Both the position numbers and the translations under genes were made by a program. The notes under the pieces are model-generated. The model had not been told where the DNA came from. It worked only from the letters and a program-made list of their open reading frames with translations, and searched no databases. Shown here piece by piece: positions 11,180 through 34,100 of a DNA stretch of 64,000 nt (the stretch's first letter is position 1; each line of letters starts with the position of its first letter). Source of the stretch: Blastomussa wellsi (lineage: Eukaryota > Cnidaria > Anthozoa > Scleractinia > Plerogyridae); contig OX393562.1 in NCBI GenBank assembly GCA_947652115.1, positions 25,742,503-25,806,502 of the forward strand, written 5' to 3'.

Positions 11180-14100
11180 CATTATGTAGTGATGGGCATA
11201 ATAAAGTATTTTTTTCCCTTCTTATTTTCAAAAAACGACGCCTGATCGCAGAAGACATCCAAGCAGTAACCCTTATGGTTGTGATTCGTGGTGCTGACGA
11301 AAAGAATCGCGGCCTCTGGGGACGAGAATTCTTTCAACATTTGAGTTTGCTGACCGCGATGCGACCGCAATAATGCAGATCCCTTCATGGCTTGGTTAAA
11401 TCGCTTGAGCTTGAGTTAAATAGAAGTAAATTAAAATAATTAAATCTGTAAGACCAGGCCAGACTCAGGGGATGCTGAGAACGCGCCGACGTACATAAGA
11501 CGTAATTCACTCAGTCCAGCGGGATTCAAATAACTAGGAATGCCACTGGCGGCCATATTGACGCACCAAGCAAAAGAAGTCCGGTTAGACTTTCGCAAAG
11601 TCCTTTAAAACTCAATCAGTGTATCATAAGAGAGGTCGACTTTGAGAACGTCTAAAACGAAGTTAGTTATTTTTTTACCTCCTATGTGGACATATAAATT
11701 AAAGGTTTCTGTGACAATAAGTCGGTCATGGTCGGCCAAATGGCGCATTATCTGTCTGTAGTAACAACGAAAGCCCCAGATTAAAGTAAAGCGGAAAAAG
11801 ACAAAAATCAAACCGACCTATAACAGAGAGGTAAAATTGAACTTTAATATTAGAAATTTTCACATTTCAAAAAACTAACTCGGTTATTTCAGAGAATGAG
11901 GTGAATACGTTTATTATGGTTCGACAGGAGGAATGCCCAGAATGTCCTGTTAAGAGATACGTTACGTCAAAGGATTTGCTGTAAATTATTCTTAACTTGT
12001 TGATAACCTCGTATCAAACCTTATTTATCAGTCCCTGTAGTTTTGAATCAAAATATTCTTTATCCTTTCAGTGTGCAAATGAGGGCCCATTACTTGTTCA
12101 TGGTGGATATATAGCATGCTTGGTCATGGGTGTAGCGAAGTTTGAAAATTAAATGGGTAGAAACGACAATGTCTGCAATCCTGGGATCTTCAAGTCAGTG
12201 GAAAATTACGATCAAGCCTTCTCCCCCATTTAACTGCTGATGACAAAAAATGCGCGTTTTTACCCTATTCAAGGTGAATTAGGTTGTACATGCACTGAGG
12301 GCTCTGTTTGGTGGAGGAGGATTAATGGTTAAGTGAGTTCTAAGCTATTACTAGAGGATAACAGATAAGCTAAGTGGTACCCTTAATTTTTCCATCTCGA
12401 AAAAAAAACATAAAAGTACGTTACACTAAGTACAGTACTTCCTTTCAAAGGAAAACATGTCAAGACTCCTGTTTACATTTTTTCGCCTTGACCTTATATT
12501 TAGCTAAAGGAATGCAAAGGAGGAAACGAGAAGATGTTGTAATTTTAGACCTGCGCTCGAGCAGTAAAGCAATCTCATCAAAACACATTCTTGGCATAAC
12601 AGACATAACTCATCGAATACAGAACAGCTCAGCTGCTGTATGTTATCAGCTTATGATATTTGAAGAATCTAAGAATAGTCACATGCTTTCTTCCAATTGC
12701 AACTGGGAGATTTCCGTGTGCGATCCGCAGAGCTGACTATTTCTTCCAAATAAAGATGCGTCAAGCTGTTAGTTTTCGGTTTCTTGATTTTCGGGGCCTA
12801 TGACACAGTTATTTTAGAGAATTTCTTGCTTCTTTTGTAACCCCTTTCAATTCAGTTCTAAAAGAAGCCAAGGTCAAGGTGCAAAACGAGGCAAACGAAT
12901 CGAACGGGTCCTCTCTCGCGTCAACTTTATTAGAGTTGAATACTGAAACACTATAGAAGGTCACTACACACTTAGTGATACTGAAATTTCAATACAACTG
13001 AGCATATACGTTTTAACTGCAAGCTTTACGTTAAGACAAAGAAAATAAACTTCAAGCGCTCTCCAATGAACAAAGAGGATTTCTGAGTATTATACGCCTA
13101 AAGGAGCCTGTCGGCCGGACAGAAAACTGGGTTAGATTTTCAAACGTCCGGTTGTCAGCTATTAAAATTGTTATTTCCAGTTATCCAGTCCAATATTTCC
13201 TTTCTTGTTTATTCTCCTCTCGTTTGAAATATTGTGCGGTTTAATTAAGACATCGATAGCGTGACCATTGCTATCAAGAATAGCAAAGACAAGCTTTTAG
13301 GCCCTCCTATGTCTCTCTCCTATTCCAACATAGAAAAAGGGAAACAAAGCTGGCTGCTAGTTCGTGAACTCACTGACTCTAGAACAAAGTTTGTCATGGG
13401 GCAAAAATTGAGAAAATCGAAATTAAAATTGGCTAAAACATGAAGCTGGCCAGCGAAATTCACTTTAAGCTTGGATGCGACCATTCCAAAAGACGACACT
13501 CCAATCAAGGCCTGGGCAGTGAAAAACATAAATTACGTAACAATGAAATCTGCGATGTAAATAAAATATGTAATAGTCCACTGAATACCATACACTTTTT
13601 GAATTGCGCTATATAATAAATATTTACAATTCTAAAGCAATAAAGCAAATATTATAAAATCAGCATTCAAAGGCCAAAACTACCACAGTTCATCTTTATT
13701 GTAGTCGCCAGTCGTTATAATTTCCCCCCTTGAAATATATATTAAATTATCAAAATCAGACTGATGAACATTCGCTTTGTTCGTCAAATTTTGAAATACA
13801 AGTTTCAAGATCGTCAATCAAGATATACAGCAGGCTATCAAAAACGATATTCAAAAGACCTCAAAACAGCGTGCCATGGATGTTTGTTTTATATATACAT
13901 TCAGCGACGGACGAAGAATGATTAAACGCCATTTTCACTTGCCATTTCATACGTGTGGAATTAGTAAACTCACACACAGTTCTTTTATCTTTGCATCATT
14001 AAATGAAAAATTTCTCAGCCAGGGTAGAGTGAGTACCTGATAGTGAAGAGTGAACTGAGGTAGACCTTCGAGTACTTTGAAATTCCCCCGGCTGTATATA

Positions 14101-16479
14101 TGCGGTTATCATGTCGCTTGTCACTCCGGCTTTTTTTTGCATAATGTATCACTTCTGGCTTCTTCTATACACGGCTAATCACCGTCAATTTATGCTATGG
14201 AAGAAACAAAATAGGCAGTACGTTTGAGTTGTTTTGTCGAGTACAAAGCTACAATGGGCGATTCAGTCGATTATGGCAGCAACTGAGTACCCTCCCATGA
14301 TTTAATCATATAAATGTCCTGGACTGGTCCAATGCAAGTGAAACAGAAAGTGCAATTTTGTTAATACGCTGAGGCCGTACTTCCGGCAATTAACCTTGCA
14401 TTTCATGACTATCGATGGTATTATTCTCGCCATATTTTTCTCCTGAGCTTCTTTATAACAAAGAGCTTAGAGGGTTTATGTTCGTTATTATTTTCCACAA
14501 ATAGTACACGGTAATACTATATACAATCTGAAAGGGTTTCTTCCTCTTAACTGAACTCAGTACAATTCAACAACACTGCTAACTCAGGTCAACTGATCAG
14601 AGTCAATCACTGGGTTAGCGAGAACACTCTAAAATAAACCAACAACAAGCAAGCAAACAAGCAAGCATCAAATATCTCACAAGTAGCTGATCATTTTATA
14701 TTCACTGCCGATAAAAGCTTATCAACCGCATCTGACGTGACCTGAAAGCCACGCCAATTTGTCACTATATAACTTGCTACATATTAGCATCATAACTGAT
14801 CCAAAAAAACTACTGGCTGGCGAACGCATTTCAATTCTCTGTTTGCGAGGAAAAAGCCTTGGCATGCGAGGCCGAGCTATAGTTTATTTCTACTATTTTT
14901 CCAAGTACGTATATTTTCCACACTCCGCAAATCGCTTATCTTATAGCGCTTATGGTAATGATCGATTAGCCATCACTGCAAGAAGCGGACTGAGTGCAGT
15001 ATGACCAATATCATATGTGAAAACAACAAGCTCTCACTTCCAAAATGACATCCCTGAATAATTTGAACTTGACGGAGTTCCGGACAGAGTCATTGAATTG
15101 TTTGCTAATTGTGCCTGTGCTTTGCAGGTGGAACTGCTAATCGAGGACTCCGCCGAGAACAATGGTTGTAAGATGCTTGATCAGAAGGGATTTTGTTTTA
15201 TTGGTATCGCTTCAATATAGCTGGCTGAGACAAAACCAGACTCATCACATTGCGGTTATGTCATGACGAGTCTGGTTTTGTGGCAGCCAGTCCTTCAATT
15301 TCACTAACATCCTTAGCCGCTAGGTCTAGTAATTGTATAACGTAGCGCCGGAAATTTTGTTCTATTATCATAATTTAACTCTTCCTGTTGGTGCGAGTTA
15401 GTCAAATCCTCACCGTAAAACACCACTTGCTACCGAAATAAGTCAGTTCAAATGGATCGGCGTTTGTTAAAAAGTGTCTACACATCGTGGCTGAAACGCG
15501 GAGCGGATCGGCCTGTTCAAATGTGCAAGTAATTTTAAACACAAGGATCTAAGTCCAGTCAGAATAAAATGCAAACTGCTCTGGTAGGACGCGTTTTTAA
15601 CGACAAATGTGAGAGAAAGACTGTTCTCTTCGCAAAAAGAGAACTTTTATGCGTTAATACAATTTCGCGAGCGTCCTTAGCGAATTTAATGGGCGTGTAA
15701 GGAAAGAGCCAATCAGACGTCACTTTTATTTAAAATATGCGCGGAATGACGTGGAAAATAATTATTCTGTATCGACAAAACACAAGCAAGGCGAGTGGAG
15801 AAATCGGCATTTGATCAAAAGGTAAATTAGTAATTTGCGATCGCGTTATAGACCATCAATTGATCCTCTTTTCCAAAAATCACAAAGAAAAATCGTTTTA
15901 TAAGATTAAGTATGATTTGAAGACCTTTGTGTTAAAGAAAACATTCCTAGAATTCTATCCCCGTGTTTGGGCATCGAACCACGCGAGCTTTGAATTCTTC
16001 TTGAGCAAACGGGTGACGAAAGGAAATGTCATTAACCCCCCTCTAGGGAGAAATAGCGCAAGTCTTTTGTGGGCGCGCCGAGCATAGTTGTGTCATTCCT
16101 TAAATTCTTTGTTGGCCTCCGTTTTCACTCAAGCAAAGGGCAACTTGTTAATTCCAGGTGATTTTCAGTGGGACGAGCAAACTATCATCGTTTTTGTCCT
16201 TTGGAGAGTTATTTGAGGCAAGGTATGTTATACGAACGCGTGAGGGATTTCAATTCGTTCGATAGATTTTCCCCTTCAAATGTTCTATCGGCCTGTTGAA
16301 TCGTTCGAATTTTTCTCATTTTTCCAGACTTCTGCTTCCGGAACGACTGATCAAGACAACAGTAAGAAGTCTACACGGCTAGAATAAACACTAGTTGGAG
16401 CTTACCTCCTGTTAAGAGTCATATTTTTAGTGTTGTTTCCCACATAACCGCCAAGATTTCGGACCACGAGGACCTCGAA
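11180..16479. other. Long gene-free stretch upstream of the TEAD gene
   Basis: AT-rich with only short unsupported ORFs. The last few hundred bases before 16480 probably hold the promoter and 5' UTR of the TEAD gene, but I see no clear TATA box or initiator. Confidence 0.4.
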
Positions 16480-26717
<10,238 letters not shown>

Positions 26718-27156
26718 AGTTATTTTTAAAGTAACTGCTTTCTGTCATATGTACTTATATTATCTTATATTCCTTTACAGCATTTGTTCTCAGTTACATA
26801 TACATGTACATAACAAATACTATGGGGACTATGGTAACCATAGCAGCCATTTATATAAACAGCATGAACCAATACGTCTGAGAATCTAAACAGAGCTTTC
26901 AAACAAGTTGACTGCTATCACATGAGACCAGCCCTTTCAAAACGTGTTTGTTTTCTAAAAGACAGCATCACAGGTACACATACACTGTAGTATGTAGCAA
27001 GGACTGCTCTTTTTTCCTGTTCAAGGATTTAAAGTAAGTGACAAACGATCAACTGTGGGTGGTAAACTTGCAGGTTGCTGGTACATATTTTGGAAGGGCT
27101 TATATTTGACCGATTAAATCATAAGACCAAAGTTCAATAGATTGGTTGTTGTTGGT

Positions 27157-27376
27157 AAAAGGAGCTACGTCACGATATTTTGAGTCATTTCTCCAACAAC
27201 CTAAATTACCCTTAAAATGTAGGAAACCTAAAAATAATAGTTTCCAAAAGAACGAAAACACCAAAGAAGTGATACTAAGCCAAAAAGGCACAAGGATGGC
27301 TGAAGATGGAGAAGATTGAAACTGATTGAAAGTGACGATTTTGAAAAGGTGCACAAACGATGACGTAGCTCCTTTA
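27157..27376. mobile_element. 220-bp MITE with AAAGGAGCTACGTCA termini
   Basis: The left end 'aaaggagctacgtca' is matched by the right end 'tgacgtagctccttt'. The interior is non-coding. It lies downstream of TEAD, possibly within its 3' UTR. Confidence 0.6.
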
Positions 27377-30055
27377 AATGGCCACAGGTTACAGTAGTCA
27401 CAGTGACTGGACATGATTTAGGTGCGTTACTCAGGTCTTGCAAACATGCAATTTTTCTTTCTACTTAGCTTGAGCACTACCTTATTTTTTAGCTACTAAT
27501 CACAAGACAAGAAATATTAAATAAATGTGATTTATTTCCCAAACAGGCGCAAATGCAAGTCCGCATATAAAACTTACACAACATACCCAAAACTTTTATC
27601 TTGTAAAAACAAAATTAATGGAACACTTCATTAACACTACCCATGAATGTATAATGTTTTGCTAAAAACACATAGGGTTACTAGATTTCAAGTGTCTAAA
27701 GTAATTAGCGAATTGTTGTGGTTTTGAATTACTTTGCTCAGTGACTGAATCTTTTGTGTCAGCTGTAATTTCTTGAGTTTTGATTGGATCACTGGATTGT
27801 CTCCTTCCTTTGTAATTGGCCAAAGTAATTACTTTGGTTTGGGTTTTACAGCACTCAATTGAAACTCGCTCTATGATTAAATGAAATATTGCCCCCGCTT
27901 CACAGTAATGAGAATGATCTTTCACAGTAAGGATCCAAATTTCAAGATTTGTATTAGCTGCATTACCAACGCGTAATTATTAATAGTGTTAGCATAACCC
28001 AGTGCCTGACACATCAGGTTTGCGAAAACGCACGAATTCGAATAATCAACATAGTTACTTACAGTGTGATTCCCCCTTTGCAAAATCCCTGCTACGTCCC
28101 TGCTTAGCGCCTTCTGTTGATCAACAGAGTACACCTGTGTATCAAATCAGATCATAACTTTGCTAAACTTGTGTTGCTGGGTTATGCTTGCGAACGAGTG
28201 TAACTTAGGCACACTATTAGAATTTCTGGTACACTATTAGAATTTCTTAGTATATTTGCACGTCAGGATCTTTCAAGATGTTAAATACTATTGTAGTGGT
28301 CTGTTTCTACATACCGTTTTTATGTATTCTGACATGTTTACATGCAAACCGTTACTTAATCTTTAAATGATTGCAGTGTTTAATATGTAATACTAATCAT
28401 ACTGTTTTGTAGGTAGTATTTTTTGAAGTAAAGATTTTTACACATTTAACCAAAGCAGTGTGGCCTAACTGCAATGAACATGTAAATTGCTTCGAGTTAC
28501 GGAGCTTAAGTATGAAGGGGGATGTAAAATTGTAAGGAGGTAGTATTCCATTTCATTTTACATTTCTCCACTTTTTAAATTAATAACTGTCCAGATAGAA
28601 CTATAAGGCACATTCACAACAGACAGTTTACAACATGAAAATTTTGTGTCAATGTACAATAAACAAACCAGCAAAGCAACAGTGGTGTAAGTAAGTTGAC
28701 CGAACTGCAGCACTTATTTGTCACGTTTCTGTCAAATTTATGCCATCTTCTAAAATTCAACATAATGTTAATGCTTTTTAACTTTGGGAAAGTGTCATCT
28801 TGCAAGGTTTGCAGTAATTCTCCATCATGAAAATTACAAGCACAAATTTTAAGTCTGCATGGCCAATATCTTGAAAACAGATAAACCATATTTTTGTATA
28901 TTTGTGGTGAAATAGGAACAGTCTTCTTCATGAACAGAAAAAAGCTTTTCTAAGTAATTATATAGTTAACCTTGGTAGTTTAGAGGTGGTTTTACCAATA
29001 TTGTTGTTGTAGTCAACAAAGTAATGTAACATATGGTACTATACAGTATAAATATAAAACTATATTGGACATTAAAGATTTCCTTCTGTACATTTTGTCT
29101 GAGTTTTTGCAAGGTACCGGTATTTCTTTTAATCTTCATCACCTTGTGGTGATGGAGCTTGCATTTCTCAATGACCCCAAGAGCTATGTCAGTTGGGACC
29201 TAGTCCTTGGTGGGTCCATACGTTGCACAGCTCCATAAATAGTCATCTCCTGTTGAATAGTATTTTACTTACTTCTAGACAGATAGCCATAGGCAGCTAA
29301 TACCAGTATTTTTTTCACTTTTTGCCTCGTGTGATGTGGGTGTTCAATACAGTCCTGTGTAAGATTCCTCGAGTTCTTAATGTAAGATACTTTTGTTCAT
29401 TCTTTCCATGTCTAACACTGCTTAAGGCGGTTTTCTTTAATTAATTTTTAAGTATTCCTCTTTCCTATGGCCTGCACAGCTAAACTCGTAACACAATATT
29501 GCCAAATATTGGATAATGCGGTACAGATATGCAAGGTGTGCCCTAAATGAAGATAAAAAGCAAGGTCGATTGAACAGTATGGGAAATGAATTCCAATATT
29601 TCGGAAGGCAAGGCCTTCTTTAGGGTATTACATGGACTGTGGGCTGTCTGTTTTTGTGAAGGGTGTCAAATACAGGAAGTCTGGAAAAATAAAGGCAGCT
29701 GTAATAGAATAGTTTAGTGATCACATTGAGTTGATTAAAACCTGTAATCTACACTTACCAGTAATGTCCAGGATTGAGCACAATTAAGAAAATTGCTCAT
29801 TCTGCAAAATTTTGAGTTTTCGTAATTTTACGGTAAATATCAGTCATCGAGTGCCCTCCTTAAACTGTTTTGACAATACATGCCCAAGTATGCAGGGATT
29901 TACTACAAAATTGGCACACAATTAATTTTATTATTTGCAGTCACTTAATATGCTCCTCGTCACATACCTACGGAAACGTAGGGCCTTCATCACGGCAACC
30001 TAGTGATCTTTAGTCATGTATAATAAATACCTACACTGCATACTACTGCATACTT

Positions 30056-30351
30056 GAGAGGCGCAGTGGCCTAATGGTTCAGGCGGTCTGGGTTCGAGCC
30101 TCTAGCCGGGGCACTGCATTGTGTTCTTGGGCAAGACACTTTACTCTCAGTGCCTCTCTTCACCCAGGTGTATTAATGGGTACCAGCAAATTTACTGCTG
30201 GGGGGTAACCCTGCAATGGACTAGCATCCCATCCAGGGGGGAGTTAGCCTCCTACAAATAGAAATACTCTCTGTCGCTTCATGCTACAGAAACTGGGATA
30301 AGCTCCGGCCAGATTAGCCACTAGGCCCAAATGCAGACTTTACCTTACCTT
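30056..30351 (+). mobile_element. tRNA-derived SINE, copy 1
   Basis: Begins with a tRNA-like head: 'gcgcagtggcctaatggtt' resembles a pol III A box and 'gggttcgagcctc' a B box. A body follows with 'gggcaagacactttactc' and 'catcccatccagggggg', ending in a repeated 'taccttacctta'. The same body recurs at 53007-53431. Confidence 0.7.
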
Positions 30352-31107
30352 ACAATGCATACTGGTGTAATCCCGATTGCATCAATTGCTGTTTTGAACC
30401 CTAACAATGACCAAAAATAGGCCCTGTACAGGATCCGGTCACATGGAACAAAATCAGCTATGCTGGGACACAAAAGAATGCAAGTTACGCAATGGGAGAT
30501 CAAGAACAAAGCGACTTTATCCAGTCAAGCTTGACTTTTCCTTGTTTTGGATGTCCCAGTGCAGGAATAATAATAAGCTTGCCGTCCAGCATGGTGGATT
30601 TTGTACCAGGTGACCAGATCCTGAAAACGGCCTATTTCTTCCACAGGCTGATCACTGTAGAGATTTTCAAATGCAGCTGCAATGTTTATGTATAAAAAAC
30701 TGTGATTCCACTCTATACTTAAAAAATATTTTTTAATTATTACTTTTTTATCCACACCAAACAAAATTTCCGTTAGCAGATATTCAGCAAAAATATTTCA
30801 TAGTTGATGAAGCCTCAATAATTTTTTGGTTGTTTATAGCTAAACCTCAACAATTAACAATCCAAATTATAATTATATTATTGCTACCAACCACATCCCA
30901 ACCCCACCCACTTTCCGCAAGTCTTATGAGCATATTACGCCTTTCAATAACATGCAAACTCTGTTTACTAGTCAACATTTTGTTTGATTCTGTTTTAATT
31001 AAAAGTTTGGTTGGCTGTGACCATAGTTATGACTGAAGGCAGGGAAAGGCCAAATATTTTTAGTCTGTGTTCACGCATTATTGAAAGGTGCAATTAACAA
31101 ATTTACT

Positions 31108-34100
31108 TCACTGACCATCACTGTTGTTCAGCTTTTCAAGATGTTCTACATTATGCAAACAAATGCACTCAACAAATTCTGGTAATTTTGTTTGCTCATT
31201 TATAAATATTTTACATTTTGTAATGCCAGTGTTCGGTGATACAAAACTAACTTTTCTGTTAGATCCACTTGGAAACTCAGATGCTAAATCGTCACTAAGG
31301 TACAGCAGCAACTGTCTTATTACTCCACCATGAGTAACAACAAGAACATTGGCCAAGCGTGAATCTTGCTTTTCTTCAAGCACCTCGTGTTCTGAACCAT
31401 TTAAGTTGTTCATAATTTCACTGCTAGCACAACTGTCATTCTGGACATGACTAAAGTAGTTGGTGATGTGTGAATTTCCTATTTCTTGTATGGTGGAAAT
31501 CAAAAACTCTGTTGCTCTTTTCTTGAGTTCATCAGGGGTTTCTCCACCCTTTGGAGTAAAAATATTTGGTCGTGTGCTGTTATTTGTTGCCATTTGAGTA
31601 AACTCTTGTTTTGAGACTCCCTCTGCCACACCATAGCACTACAAAATGACAAAAACTTATTTTAGCTTAACTGAACTCTGTTAAATTTTCTTATTGAACA
31701 GTAAACAATATCAGGTAAGAAAAACTATAAAATAGGCAATAGCCTGCCTTGATGCAGTATAAAATTCCCAGAACTTTACAAATAGGGCTCAACACTAATA
31801 CATGGTAGCCAACTAGCTACAGACTAGTAGAAATTTAGTTTTGGCTTGTAGGTTTTCAATTTCCACTAGCCACTTTGGCTAGTATTCAAAACGAATTTGG
31901 CCGAAGTTGTTTCTGTCTTCCTCAAGCAAGACAAACACAAACACTTTTCTCGGTAACAAGGTTAGAATTCCATTGTGGATGTCTCATGTTACTGGGCCAT
32001 GTGCCACAAAATTGTTGTTTTATTTTTGGAACTGGTTTAAGTACAATGCAATTACCAACCAACATTTTGTATTCAAAGAGAGTGAACTGCGTTGTGCTTT
32101 CAAGTCTTGCTAGTAATTCTGTTGTTATTGGACCTAGCCAACATCAATGCTGGGGTGGTAATTATTTTTGGCTAGTGACATCTAAGTTGTCACTAGCCAC
32201 TAGGCTAGTAAGTTGAAAAGTTGGTGTCGAACCCTGAATAAAGCTACCTAATTATCAATGAAAACAACCGCTTCAGCATGCGTTCTTCGTTATTCATATG
32301 GACAACCACCCTCCATACCCAGATACATATAGGTCATACTCACTCGTTCCCTTAGACGAAAATCCTCCACAATTTTTATGAGAGAACAGAAATTATTTTT
32401 CTTGACAATTTCCTCTGCAGTCTAAAATGGGTAAAACAAAAGTACCAGGAAGACAATTAAGTACCATGGTCAAGTTAAGTCATACCCCAGAAGCCAGGAA
32501 TTACAGCTATTTTCAATGGGAAAGCAAACGTGTTGGATTTTCCTTTTTCTCAAGATGGTTATGTCTAAATGATAAAGCAGCCCAAAAGAGGTGGGAGTTA
32601 AACTAAAAACTAACATATTATGTTCTAATGCTTGAGCATTCTGCACAAAAATAATTAATACACTGTTTACCAGTGATGTCCTTGGTCCAGCCAATTACGT
32701 ACCAGGAATGGGTGTGGCTAATTTCCCATAATCCCCTGGTGGCTAAATTGTTATAATCCCCTTCACTAATAAACTAAATCTTGTGGGTTTTGGTTCAATC
32801 TAGAGTGAAATGGTGCTTCATCCCTGCAAGTCCCCTATTGGTTCCGTTAGTGTAGCAAAGTAAGGTCTGGAAAAAATTGTGCAGAATGTAACTAACAAAA
32901 ATGCTCTTTATGGTTTGCGCTTGCTTGTTCGAGGAAACAGAAACAAATGCCAATAATGCTACAAGCCATACTTTTTGGATGAGAAGGCTGGGAGGGGTGG
33001 ATGAACAGTCTTGCAGCCATTAACGTCATAACTACCCACCCCTACTCCCTTGACTGATTTAACAGCAGGGGTCTAAAGCAGTGAACATCACTCACCTTTA
33101 GAGCCCTTTTTAAGTCACTAGTGAAAACATAGGAGAAATCTTCGTCACATAACTTGCTTCCAGCAAGCTGGGCTTGTTTAATACCTTCATCATTCAGCAA
33201 TGTGTCTATTTGCCCTACAAATTAATTCACATGTGTGCACATGTAAAATATTCCTGGTATGGCAAATTGCATAATCTGATCATTTGTACAGGAAAACAGT
33301 GTATTTGGCAGATTTTGTACCATGTGACCATTTGTTGCAAAAGGCCTATTTAGGATCAATTGTTCTGCTGCAAACCAAACAGTTGTAAGTATTTATGGGA
33401 GCATTATTACAGTATTAACTTCTCAATAAAAGTGTGACATTATTCTTAATCCACCTGCCAATTAATTTTCATGTGAACTTATTGGCTAACACAATAAAGT
33501 CGAAGAAGTCCCCTTTGGGGGATTGAGGATAGTCAGAAATCAGCATAAGGTGTGCGAGAAACAAGACTTCAATTTTAAAATTTCAAAATTAAAAGATCAT
33601 CACTTAGCTTAGTAACAGAGGGAAAACAGTTACATTTTAACATTTTTTCATACCTTGAATAACATTAGTCTTGTTTTCTGTAGTTTCACCACTGCAGGAG
33701 AAAATAAGAGATAAAATAAATGCTGCAGAAATAGGTCAACCTCATTAAGGTTAATTTAAACTTACATCTTTGACATTGGATATCAATGCTGACAAGTATC
33801 ACACGACCAAGAAAAAAGTTTTGTCATTTTAAAGTACACCTAACCCCAAAATATTATTTTCACTAAAATAAACCTTTGCACCAGTTTGACTATTTATAGC
33901 ATTCAAAAGTTACGAAAAACAGGTGCATCATTTGTTCCACGACCGAGTCAGAAGGGGCATGGGTCTAATCCCTGTTTGACGTCACAAACTGATTTGAATG
34001 GCATCAAGTCTTTGTAAACATGCATGCAAATTAGTTTGTGGCGTCAAATAGGGAATAGACTCACGCCCCTTCTGACTCGGTCGTGGAACAAATGACGCAC

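Larger units (their letters stand above)
26718..31107. other. Intergenic DNA between TEAD and the TIGAR-like gene
   Basis: Holds the TEAD 3' UTR (an AATAAA lies at 27520-27525), an inverted-repeat element (27157-27376) and a SINE (30056-30351). Short ORFs at 27662-28134 and 28614-28931 on the minus strand show no recognisable domain and I do not support them as genes. Confidence 0.4.

Noticed and set aside
12374..12736. A 120-codon plus-strand ORF
   Set aside because: No recognisable domain and no splice or promoter signals. Could be an orphan gene but nothing supports it.
27100..27414. A 104-codon minus-strand ORF with a hydrophobic centre
   Set aside because: It falls on the MITE at 27157-27376, so the frame is read from repeat DNA.
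28614..28931. A 105-codon minus-strand ORF
   Set aside because: No family resemblance, no poly(A) or promoter context.
31875..32216. A 113-codon plus-strand ORF in a TIGAR intron
   Set aside because: Lies wholly within the non-autonomous element at 31786-32236.
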